A stretch of 64,000 nucleotides of DNA. It comes from [Phialemoniopsis] sp. UDSM-2020 (taxonomy: Eukaryota > Ascomycota > Sordariomycetes > Thyridiales > Thyridiaceae). The notes below the pieces were generated by a model that saw only the letters and a list, made by a program, of their open reading frames with translations, had not been told where the DNA came from and did not search any database. Each line of letters opens with the position of its first letter. The stretch's first letter is position 1. Where the stretch lies: contig JAEILZ010000006.1 of the NCBI GenBank assembly GCA_018873225.1, positions 2,852,001 through 2,916,000 of the forward strand. Direction: 5' to 3'. The position numbers were made by a program, and so were the translations under genes. Positions 55,224 through 64,000 of the stretch are shown here, in pieces.

Positions 55224-56156
55224 ATGCCAACACTCGAAACGTACAATGGGTACCCATTGTGGGAATATCTGCCCAACCTACCCGCCGCCATCGTGTTCGC
55301 CGTCCTCTTCGGACTGCTGACAGGCGGCCACACCGTCCAGATGCTCCGGCATCAAGCATGGTTCTGCATCCCGTTCGTGGTCGGCGGAATCTGTAAGTGC
55401 TTTCAATGTCTCCCAGCCGAAAGAAACTCGTGCTAATCCCTTTGGAATCTAGTCGAGACAGTCGGCTACATTGGCAGGGCCCTCGCCTACAACTCCACGG
55501 GCAAGCTGCCCCCCTACGTCATGCAGTCGACCCTCCTCCTGCTCGCGCCCATCCTCTTCGCCGCCTCGCTCTACATGACGCTCAGCAGGGTCATCCGCGC
55601 CGTCAACGGCGCCCACTGCTCCTTCATCCCGCCCCGCTGGCTCACGCGCGTCTTTGTCCTCGGCGACGTCGTCAGCTTCCTCATCCAGGCGGGCAGCGCC
55701 GGCCTGCGCGTCATGGCCGGCACGGGCGACAGCGACGTCGACCCGAAGCTCGGCGGCTACATCATCATCGGCGGCCTCGCGTTCCAGATCGTCATCTTTG
55801 GGCTGTACATCGTCACCGCCGTCTCGTTCAACGCGAGGTTCCGGAGCGACCCTGCGGTTGTCCAGACGGGCAGGGTGCCGTGGCAGTCGACGCTCGTGAT
55901 GCTGTACCTGACCTCTGCGGCGGTCATGATCAGGAACATCTTTCGCGTGGCCGAATATGCTATGGGACAAGGGGGCTATTTGCTTAGCCATGAGTGGGGC
56001 GTCTACGTCTTTGATGCCGCCCTGATGACCTTGACCATGGCGTCCTTCCTCTGGTGGTATCCGAGCAGACTTCAAGCACAGAGACAAAAAGCTGCGAGTG
56101 TGAGCCGAGAAGGAGGGGAGATGTCGGAGGCTTCAAGGAGTGATCAGAATGCTTGA
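55224..56156 (+). CDS. RTA1-like seven-helix membrane protein
   Basis: 290 aa from exons 55224-55392 and 55453-56156; the 60-nt intron splits a Phe codon. Family landmarks: W-YLPNLPAAIVFAVLF (TM1), FETVGYIGRALAYNSTG, PYVMQSTLLLLAPILFAASL, FVLGDVVSFLIQAGSAGL, GGYIIIGGLAFQIVIFGLYI, RNIFRVAEYAMGQGGYL then SHEW, and a final FDAALMTL helix. RTA1/RSB1-family proteins sit in the plasma membrane and are linked to resistance to 7-aminocholesterol and to sphingoid-base release in yeast. Whether they are transporters or receptors is not settled. Exon 2 is markedly GC-rich compared with the flanks. Confidence 0.93.
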
Positions 56157-56791
56157 TTGACCATCTTTTATGTCTTCTGGTCTGAGAGGACGCAGAATTG
56201 TCTTTCAAAACTATTCAACATGATTGTTTAGCTATAGAAACTTGCTACACCATACATCAAGAGGAGTATGTTTAACATTGACAGGATATATGTATAATGT
56301 GTAATTAGATAGATAGATTCTAGAACAAGTCCAACTTGTAAAGTTTAGCCACCGATGAGATAAGCTCCGCAACATGAAAAATGGCACGATGCACGTTAAA
56401 TGATCAGTCTCGAAGATGCTACTACCATAGAGGTAACACGCATAGAATTTCTTTAACTCAGAAGAAGTATCATGCATATGATATTGCCGAAGAGAACGAA
56501 CAATTCCACCAAGAGCGGAGTTAGGCTGGAATCGCGTGGGCGCTCGGCCCGACCAGTGATGGACGGTCTAGTCGGTTGCCGAACCATTCGAGGTTTGGGC
56601 TCGGACTGTGTTCAATCCCGACAGAGATTCCAAGACGTTGAATGACACGCCTTACAAAGTTCAATTGAGGTTCGCACACGCAGGAACGAACGAAGGGAAA
56701 GTCGAGTCTTGTCTTTGCAGCAATAGAGTCATCATTCCTCTCAGCATTGCAACTGCACTACTGCATACTTGTTCCACAGCATTGAAGCATC
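56157..56791. other. Intergenic region, no gene seen
   Basis: About 630 bp, AT-rich between 56200 and 56480. Nothing coding recognised. Confidence 0.5.
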
Positions 56792-57322
56792 ATGTCGGAG
56801 GAGGCTTCACTACGAAACATCAGTCGCTTCGTGACCACCCACGATGCCAATGGACAGTCAGTCTTCTCAAAAGCCGTGCAGGATGAGCCTCCTATGGCCA
56901 TCACACCAACACCTATGAATCTTGCATTTTGCTATGCCACACAGGGATTCCCCGTTGAAATCCAACAGGAAAGGGACATCGCAAACTATCAGCATCTTGT
57001 TGAGCACCCACCAGGGATCATTGTGCCCGGCGGGACCGCAGCCCGCGTCGTCGATTTTCCGCCCAACTACGAGTCGGGCATGCACCGCACCGTTAGTGTC
57101 AATTACAATTTTGTCATAGAAGGAGAGATTGAGATCATTTTGGACTCAGGGGAGACAAGGCTGATGAAGCCGGGAGATGTCTTGGTACAGCGAGCGGTCA
57201 ATCACGCTTGGAGGAACCCGAGCAAAACCAAATGGGCACGGATAGGCGCCGTTTCGTTTCCTGCAGCTGCAGCCCAGATGGTTGAAACCGGGACCGAGGG
57301 ACTATTCAAGGATCAGAATTAG
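56792..57322 (+). CDS. Cupin-domain protein
   Basis: 176 aa, one exon. The C-terminal two thirds form a single cupin barrel: GMHRTVSVNYNFVIEGEIEI stands for cupin motif 1, with one clear His and the following Glu, and GETRLMKPGDVLVQRAVNH then AWRN for motif 2 (PGD... H-W-N). The second His of motif 1 is Val or Asn here, so metal binding may be altered. Fungal cupins of this size often lie in catabolic or secondary-metabolite clusters as dioxygenases, isomerases or dehydratases. The gene lies next to a FAD monooxygenase, a regulator and an MFS transporter, which supports such a role. Confidence 0.87.
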   Translation: MSEEASLRNISRFVTTHDANGQSVFSKAVQDEPPMAITPTPMNLAFCYATQGFPVEIQQERDIANYQHLVEHPPGIIVPGGTAARVVDFPPNYESGMHRTVSVNYNFVIEGEIEIILDSGETRLMKPGDVLVQRAVNHAWRNPSKTKWARIGAVSFPAAAAQMVETGTEGLFKDQN

Positions 57323-57689
57323 TAGTTGCCCATAGTCTTCAACTCAATTGCATCAGTCGATCTTATGGTACTTCGACAGATGCTTAATTATTCAGGTAGG
57401 AATTTACCACAATTTTCCTAATTACTAGACCGACGTGAGTCAAGGATTTCTTATACGCCCCTAAAAGTCTCATTGGTATCTGCAGCCGACTCCCGTTTCG
57501 GGAGTGATTCTCTGTCTGTGGCTCGGGCGAATAACTCATTCACTTTCACCAGCGGATGAGACAGGGAGACAATGACACAATGCAACTTTGGTGATTGGAT
57601 GATTGTCGAAATCAAATGACATTACTTCCACACAAATGACTATGATTGAATTCGATGTACTGCTTGTGAGTGTGCCAACGTCAAGCTTT
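57323..57689. other. Convergent spacer cupin / FAD monooxygenase
   Basis: About 370 bp between two convergent genes. No coding signal. Confidence 0.5.
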
Positions 57690-59117
57690 CTACTGGTAGT
57701 AAACTGTTAGGTCTGCGGATAGACTCATCTCGGCCTGTCATTAATGTGTTAGTCAATGTTTACTCGACATGCAGGGCGGGCCGGGGAACCTACTTCTTTA
57801 AGCTTCCCATAGAGGCTAGGGTCGTGCTTAGCCGCATCCAGGAGAGCGAAGAAGGGATCATCGCTGAGAAGAAGTGAGTCCGCATCCATTCGGACCCGCT
57901 TCAGGTTGGCACTTGAGACCTGGTCAGTGACCTTGCGGAAGATCTCCCGCCGGGTCTCATCATATCTGTCAAGGATATCGAGTCCGGCCTTGCCATCATA
58001 GATCCCATAGAGGCAGTCCACCAGGCTTCCAATGTCGGCGATACCCGTCGTCAGGCCCAGGCCGCCCCTTAAACCAGTGAGCACGACGCCTAGCGAAAAC
58101 AAGCTGGAATTCTTTCACTTACATTGGGTTACATATATGAGCGGCGTCAGCTGCCAGAAGGATACGTCCTACCCTCATCCGTTCCACACATCTCTGGTGC
58201 ATTGCGTATGGGCTGAATCGGAGCACCTTGTATTGCCCGGGCTCTGGGTTTCCCGGGAGAATCTGTCGCAGCTTCTCGTGCATCCTCTTCTCGACCTCTT
58301 CGTAAGACAGACCGGCTTCCTCTCCGTACGAGACCCGCCACACGCCATCTTGTGTGATCTGACAGCACACTGCGAAATGCTCCGGATGAACCACCCAAGA
58401 CATGTCTTGCCACCCAAACGCGGCGAAATCGTAGACCAACTACAGACAGCGTTAGTACCGTGTGCACCAGAGTACGGGAAAGAACTTAGTACGTTTGTCC
58501 CGACAATGGTCTTGTCCCAGGTCTTTCCCGGGAATACTTGGCCAACCAACGACTTCCTCACTGCGCTTGAGGCTCCATCGCAGCCGACAACAAAGTCGCC
58601 CTCAATACGCCCACCACTTTCGACGTCAGCCCATGCGGTTGATTCATCCTGGCCAACGGATACGACTTTGTGATTCCAGTGAAATGTGATGGAATCGTAC
58701 TGAATCGCCTCGTCGTAGAGGAGACGGGAAAGGTCTTCCACTGGATAGATAACTCCACCTTTCCCATCTGAACCACTGTTCAAACCTTCTAGAGACTTGA
58801 TGGGCGTGCCGTTGAGCTTGCGCCATGTCATTGAGTTTGGACTCAAGCCCTTAGCACGGATCTTCTCAAGAACTTTGGCTCGATCCAATACCCTTGACAA
58901 GCCTGCATGTCAGATGTCGGAGACGTGTAGGAAGGGATCACACAATCACTCACTGCACCGCTGCCATGCCGTAACCAACGCCCCGCGGCCTCTTATCGAG
59001 CTCACTCAAAGCCTCTAGAACATCGACCTTGATGCCGTGCTGCGCAAGCATCAGCGCCAATAGAAGGCCGCTCGGGCCAGCCCCGACGACAACTACGTTG
59101 TTCAACTTTGCGACCAT
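57690..59117 (-). CDS. FAD-dependent aromatic-type monooxygenase
   Basis: A class A flavin monooxygenase (UbiH/PHBH-like) of 399 aa that would hydroxylate a small, often aromatic, substrate with NAD(P)H and O2. Exons: 59117-58954, 58892-58493, 58439-58123, 58067-57794 and 57734-57690. All introns are GT-AG, 53-61 nt. The last has a CTAAC-type branch point. Motifs: VVVVGAGPSGLLLALMLA (FAD GxGxxG, residues about 8-25), DFVVGCDGASSAVRKSL (DG motif) and RILLAADAAHICNPMGGLGL (GD motif, with Ala for the usual Gly). The C-terminus after the short fifth exon reads SADLTVYYQ, similar to the usual end of the family. Cluster partners are the cupin, the regulator and the MFS gene. Confidence 0.92.
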
Positions 59118-59552
59118 AGTGACTGAAGGTTGAGGGTCCTATTCTGCGGACATGCATAGCTAATCTTCGTATGCTTCAAGTTGGCAGTGATTCTATATAA
59201 TGATCTAGCCCATGTAAGACCAGTCTGATTCCATGGGCATGCCTGTTGTGTCTTGCGGCCCCGGCCTATGACGCCAAGTGGGTCTAAGAAAGGTTGACGG
59301 CTCCGGTTCAATTTCTACCTAAACTACTACCAGATAGAGTGCTCCATATGCGCTTAGGTAGTGGGATACTACTGAGTGATCGGTTATGAATTGATGTACA
59401 CCGAGAAGGCGTTCCCAAGCTCCGAAATGCCGAACCAACAAGGAATAGTCTCGTCTGTTTTAGTTCGGCATGACCGGGAGGCATTTCATAGCGATGCCCC
59501 CCGACTACACTTGGTCCTCACATTTTTTTTGGTTTTGTCGGCGGAGGGAATA
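59118..59552. other. Divergent promoter region, monooxygenase / Zn2Cys6 regulator
   Basis: About 435 bp between divergent genes. A palindromic CGG-type site for the local regulator would be expected here. I could not pick one out convincingly. The plus frame is open upstream of the regulator ATG to 59376, probably by chance. Confidence 0.45.
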
Positions 59553-62495
59553 ATGCAAAGTATTACCCCGGAGTCCAGTGAAGTCCCGAGCTCAGACTCC
59601 ATTGGCATGGATACCGGACAGGAAAGTCGTTTGCAAATGCCGGCGGGGAGCCGCAGGACACTCGCGTGCAACCACTGCAGAGCAAAGAAGATCCGATGTA
59701 TGCATACGCAGGGAACACGGCACGGTGAACTGGGCTAACCACATTCCCAGGCAATGGAGATATTCCGTGTGCGAACTGTCTTGATCGCGGCCTTGAATGC
59801 ATCGTAGCCACGAAGCGTCGATCGCGTGTCCGCGGCTCTCGCGCACAGGATCCGGCCGACTTGACGATCCGGGTCAATCGAATTGAGAATTTACTGAAGG
59901 CTTCAGCCGAACCGCCAACAGCGGAGCATCTCGCCGCCGAGCCAAGCGCTCCGCCTTTCCCTGCTGTCTCCCTCTCTTCAATGCAACCAGATGAAGAACT
60001 TGACCTTCAAGATGTATGTCCAAGCCAGGCAGTAAGTTTGATCGTGTCTTTGATGTCTCCACTTCAGTATTGATACCCTTCTCAGGACCTAGACCTTGGC
60101 AGCCAATCAGGTCTGGATAGGTTGCAAGCACTGCAGTTCATCACCGAACATCCGGAGCAATGTGTCGCTCCACAGTCCGTAGGTTATACAGAGTCACCAA
60201 CAGTCGTCGACGAGCACGGTACAGAGCAGGAAGGTAGTAGTGTGTATGCAACAGAGAATGTAAGCAATCATAGATCTATGCGAAGTGATATCCATGCTGA
60301 CGACACGACATCGATAGCCGAGCTTGGAGTATTATGGTACGCCTGACTGTCTCGAATGTGAAAGTTTGAAGTCCAGCATCGACTAATTAAAACTAGGCCC
60401 GAGATGCTTTCTGTCCTTCTGTTCTCAGCCGGGAATAGACTGGGTTGTGAGTAGGGTCAAGTCGACCGAGTTCAAGGGTACAGCTTTGCGACTTGTTTCA
60501 GCAGTAGCCCGATCATTGAAAGTGACCGGCACACTGTCCACTATCCGGCAGCCAAAGCCATCCCCTGAAACCGCGTGGGAGTACACTCAAGGTGAGTAGC
60601 TTTAGGGGCTACGTCAAAATAGATAATCTAATCCCTCTCGCAGCCTTCTTTGACGAGTCCCCCACCCAAGTCTTCGGAATCGTAGAGCGTACTTGGTTCG
60701 AGTCACGTCTACGCGCCTACCTGAGCGATACAACATCAGACGACAAGCAATTTTATGCACTTCGCAACGTGGTCTGGGCCCATGGATGCCGGATCGTGCT
60801 CGCGAGAACAGCGAGCTTCCGCGAGGCCACCCATGTATCACGGGGTTTCTTCGAAAATGCGCTCTCGGTCCATACGCAGCTCATCTTTGAGTGCGCCTCC
60901 ATGATGGCGGTGCAGGCTTTGATCCTAATGGCAAGGCTTTCCCCATCCCACCTGCACAAATAACAGCTGGCTGATACTACTATTAGGCATACTTTAGCGA
61001 AGGGATCGGCAAGATGTCGTTGCAGTATATGCTATGCTCTGAAGCGATACGACTCGCCTGCTCAAAGGGGTTGCATCGGCAGCCAGCCCGCTCCTGGAAT
61101 CTATCGCCCAGAGATATTACACAAAGGAATTGGATGTTCTGGTCGATATACTGCTTGGAAAAGCAGATATGCACTCGTTCTGGTCGGCCGTCGGTATGTC
61201 TTGTCTCCACTTCGAAATAAGAAGGATGTTTACTGAGATTTGCTTTTGCTTCCAGGCTATGGACGACGATGAGATTAGTGCCCACGTTCCGCCAAGCACC
61301 CCAGCTGGTCGACCAGTAGATGCCACATACTGTCACTTTCTTATTGACTTGATGCGTCTGTGCTCCCAGGCAAAGAGTCTTTTGTCTAGTGCAAAAGGCT
61401 TAAAACAAACGCCCGCCCAACTGATCGAGACAGTTCGCAATCTCAACCAAGAGCTTGACGGACTGAAAGCCTCCATAAGACACGTCATCGATCTCGATAA
61501 GCCACTTATGGTTGGCTGGAAGTCTGACCATTTAACATTACACCAAGCCCAGTCTTTACAGTCTCATTATTACTCGCTCGCGATTGACATCAACAGCCCT
61601 CTTGTTCATCCATGGTCCGGCGTGCGAAACTTTGCAAAGGACGATGAGGCGGCTCTGGCGCAGATTGAGAAGTCTTGCCAGATAGTAGCGCAAGTTTGCC
61701 GATCTGCAATTTTGTCAACGAGACAGATACAGGTTAACGTCACCACTCCTGCGATGCAAGTAGATCCTGCGTCCTTACTTCTCGTTGACCATTGAAACCA
61801 CAGACGGCTGACGCCAATACAGTATCGGACTTTACACACCTGTTTACTGCTTTGTAAATCTATTCCTACATGTTCTCAGAGATCTAAGGTCTGCCCAGTC
61901 GGATCTTGTTCTTCTAGGTGAGTAGTAGTTGTTACACCTCGTCATCTTGACTGGCCCTATTCCGTTACAAGTTGCGAGTCCGGTCTTTCTCCCCTCAACA
62001 TCCATACACTATATGACACTGACAATAGGCAAGACATCGCTCTTGGATATTTCTCCAACATCGAGTTCATCACAGATCATGAACTTTCGTACTCGTTCGT
62101 GCGAGAGATGTGCCATTTCGCGCGTCAAGCAGCTAGCGACAACGAGATGGAGAATCATGCCGACTCGATGTATACCTCTAAGATCCAGGCATCAGACCCG
62201 TTGTCTTTTGATGCACACGGTGATTTCCTAACGGATGTGAGTCCTCCCACCAAAACATCCATGCGCTGCATATCCTTGTGCGTTCCTATTACCGGAAGGA
62301 AGCAGGGCTTTATCTGCAACTCCTTGTGCTACATTGCATACCAATATCTTATCATGTGTTTGTCATGTCTTTGATGAAATGAAATCAATACTAATTTTCC
62401 AGAACGATGAGCTGCTGGGATGGGTTCCGGACGAGAACTTGGAGGCGTGGAGCACATTATTCTCGTTCATGGACTCCGGAGATCTGGCGATGTAA
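59553..62495 (+). CDS. Zn2Cys6 transcription factor of the right-hand cluster
   Basis: A binuclear zinc-cluster regulator of about 738 aa from ten exons: 59553-59697, 59751-60031, 60086-60328, 60429-60591, 60644-60930, 60987-61193, 61256-61755, 61823-61917, 62034-62236 and 62403-62495. Splicing intron 1 completes the zinc cluster CNHCRAKKIRC-NGDIPCANC-LDRGLEC (about residues 38-64). A linker and a fungal-specific transcription-factor domain follow (PGIDWVVSRV, FFDESPTQVFGIVERTWFES, SLQYMLCSEAIRLACSKGLH, MFWSIYCLEKQICTRSGRPS, PVYCFVNLFLHVLRDLRSAQ). Two introns, 60931-60986 and 61756-61822, start with GC instead of GT. Intron 3 (60329-60428) is the least certain, because its donor GTATTA is weak. 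It probably controls the neighbouring monooxygenase, cupin and MFS genes. Confidence 0.88.
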
Positions 62496-62904
62496 ACTTC
62501 CAAATCAATATGTATGTTGCTGAATCATAGTGGGATAATGCCCAAGTCATGTTTCTCGGAAATATACGAGACTTTGATCAAGAGTTGCCAAGCGACTTTA
62601 GTCTTGCTTTCGGTGGGTTTAGACCCCTCAAACTTCTAACAACGCTTGTCCTAAATGGTTCGGATCGAGCATTCCGGACCGGACAGGCCGTCCCGCCCAC
62701 GCAATTCTCTCCGTGCTTCCCCACAAAGTATCAGACCTCGATACTATGGGGTATGGGGTAGAAGTTGATGGTTCATGGGCCATCCTTTAAAGTCTGCCGT
62801 GTTCTCTGATCCGCGATCTGTCTCTCGCCATTGCCTTGTCCTTTCTCACTCGTCCTTCGCTACAAGATCAATTCATAACCATAACGAGCCGAGACATTAT
62901 TACA
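62496..62904. other. Spacer between regulator and MFS gene
   Basis: About 410 bp containing the presumed MFS promoter. No gene seen. An in-frame Met at 62836 could extend the MFS protein by 23 residues. Confidence 0.5.
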
Positions 62905-64000
62905 ATGGGTGCCGAGGAAGCTATTCACGACGAGCGCATTGAAAGCGCCCCATCGCCAGGTAGACATTCGTTTACCAGGGGGGGAATCGGAGAGGAGTCT
63001 CTGGATCCTCACATCTTTGATGACCATGGAGACCCTCACCAGGCAGCTCTTGACGCGAACACGGACGGCAAAGTCACACTCAAGACCTGGGCTGCCGTTT
63101 TCTTCCTCGGCGTGACGTTCATGTCATCCCTGAATTTCACACTGAACTCCTTTGTCCCCGTCGCAACCACAGTTGCCGTGGAGATGCAAGGCAGCGTCGA
63201 CAACGTCAATTGGATCGCCGGAGGATGGTCTCTCGGCGGAAGTGTCGCATTTGCCATCGCTGGTCAGCTAAGTGACTTGCTGGGTCGAAAGCAGGTCGTC
63301 CTGGTAGGACAAGGCTTTCTCCTAGTTGGGCACCTAGTAGGCGCCTCTGCACAAACGTTTAACCAGATAATCGCTGCTATGGTGCTTCTTGGAGTTGGCA
63401 CCGGCATCACCTTTGTGTAAGCTTTGCACTTCCTTCAACTATGATCAGCCTCCGAGCATGTTCTAATCCTTGATCTAGTATCTATGCGAGCATATCGGAG
63501 ATGCTACCCAACAAATGGCGAGCCTTCGGCATTGCTACCACGGAGATCAACCTGTCAATCCTGGGTACGTTCGGGCCTATGATCGGGCGAGGCCTTACAA
63601 AGACTGCGACGTGGCGATGGATCTTCATTCTGGGCGAGGTCACGGGCCTCATTGCTACTGCTGGAACAGCATTCTTTTACCGTCCGCCGAGCCGCGTCTT
63701 CCAGGACCGTACGAAACGTCAGGTCCTTTACGAGCTGGACTATCTCGGCATATTTCTGTACAGTGCCGGTGTTACTTTGTTTCTCCTCGGTCTGGGCTGG
63801 CCAGGCACTCGCTACCCATGGAGCAGCCCGCAAGTCATCGTTCCCCTAGCAGTCGGAGGGACCTTGTTCATCGGTACTTTCGCCTGGGACCTCAGCGGCC
63901 GCGCGGCCAGGCCGCGCGGCCAGGCCGCTTTTCCCTCGTCGACTACTTGGCAACTTTCGGGGCTTCGCTTCTCTACTCATCATCAACTTCGCCTCTGGTC
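62905..64000 (+). CDS. TRI12/DHA2-type MFS transporter, 5' part, frameshifted by a duplication
   Basis: A 14-helix-type efflux transporter, cut by the window edge. Exons 62905-63416 and 63479 onward, with a 62-nt intron. An acidic N-terminal tail leads to TM1 (LKTWAAVFFLGVTFMSSLNF), then NVNWIAGGWSLGGSVAFAIA, GQLSDLLGRKQVVLVGQG (motif A), SISEMLPNKWRAFGIA, and RGLTKTATWRWIFILGEVTG (family hallmark). At 63897-63922 a perfect 13-bp tandem duplication shifts the frame. After it the family sequence (RRLLGNFRGFASLLIINFAS) continues in another frame. Either the gene is disrupted here or the duplication is a sequence error. The start at 62905 gives the usual MGAEE-type acidic tail. Confidence 0.85.
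63897..63922 (+). repeat. Perfect 13-bp tandem duplication inside the MFS gene
   Basis: GGCCGCGCGGCCA occurs twice in direct succession, followed by a partial third copy (GGCCGC). The unit contains near-palindromic GGCCGCGCGGCC, prone to replication slippage. Its length is not a multiple of three. Confidence 0.95.

Noticed and set aside
55654..55899. Ser/Ala-rich frame inside the RTA1-like gene
   Set aside because: It is an out-of-frame reading of GC-rich coding sequence.
1..64000. CRISPR arrays, insertion sequences, intact transposons
   Set aside because: No regularly spaced repeats, long terminal repeats or transposase frames were seen on either strand.

Overview
The window is nuclear DNA of a filamentous ascomycete (Pezizomycotina, probably a Sordariomycete). 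Signs are many short spliceosomal introns of about 50-105 nt with GTRAGT donors and CTRAC-type branch points, HET-domain incompatibility genes, an RTA1-like protein, a Zn2Cys6 regulator, a DUF4360 secreted protein, and a tRNA-Pro with an intron. There is no bacterial or phage organisation. Gene models were built by eye by joining reading frames across splice sites, so exon edges are predictions unless stated otherwise.

Layout. 1-2.2 kb: 5' part of a copper-type P1B ATPase (minus), cut by the window edge. 5.2-8.4 kb: sulfite reductase flavoprotein subunit (MET10). 9.8-13.4 kb: a DUF4360 secreted protein, a short-chain dehydrogenase and a fungal transcription-factor-like protein. 14.0-16.3 kb: an intact aldo/keto reductase between two decayed aldehyde dehydrogenase C-terminal fragments. 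16.5-22.8 kb: an AAA+ ATPase and a zinc-knuckle/GIY-YIG nuclease-like gene, divergently transcribed, followed by tRNA-Pro. 23.6-27.5 kb: a degraded zone with a headless cyclase-family fragment, an N-terminally truncated AtuA/DUF1446 gene followed by a 28-nt poly(A) tract on its own strand, and an MFS transporter with no visible start codon. 28.9-36.0 kb: an Ldh_2-family oxidoreductase and the calcium channel Cch1. 36.3-47.4 kb: two HET-domain genes, a methyltransferase, a monocarboxylate-type MFS transporter and a NYN/CCCH/CCHC RNA-binding nuclease-like protein. 47.9-56.2 kb: a cysteine-rich secreted protein, a DHA1 MFS transporter, a possible secreted-peptide exon, an F-box-like protein and an RTA1-like membrane protein. 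56.8-64 kb: a cupin, a FAD monooxygenase, a Zn2Cys6 regulator and a TRI12/DHA2-type MFS transporter. These four together look like a small catabolic or secondary-metabolite cluster.

How the genes relate. Most are independent housekeeping or accessory genes. The right-hand cluster is the clearest functional unit: oxidation (FAD monooxygenase), a small cupin enzyme, export or import (MFS) and a local regulator. The MFS gene carries a perfect 13-bp tandem duplication that shifts its frame. The most unusual single gene is the GIY-YIG/zinc-knuckle protein at about 19.7-22.8 kb. The 14-16 kb and 23-26 kb blocks record gene decay, one of them possibly through retroposition.
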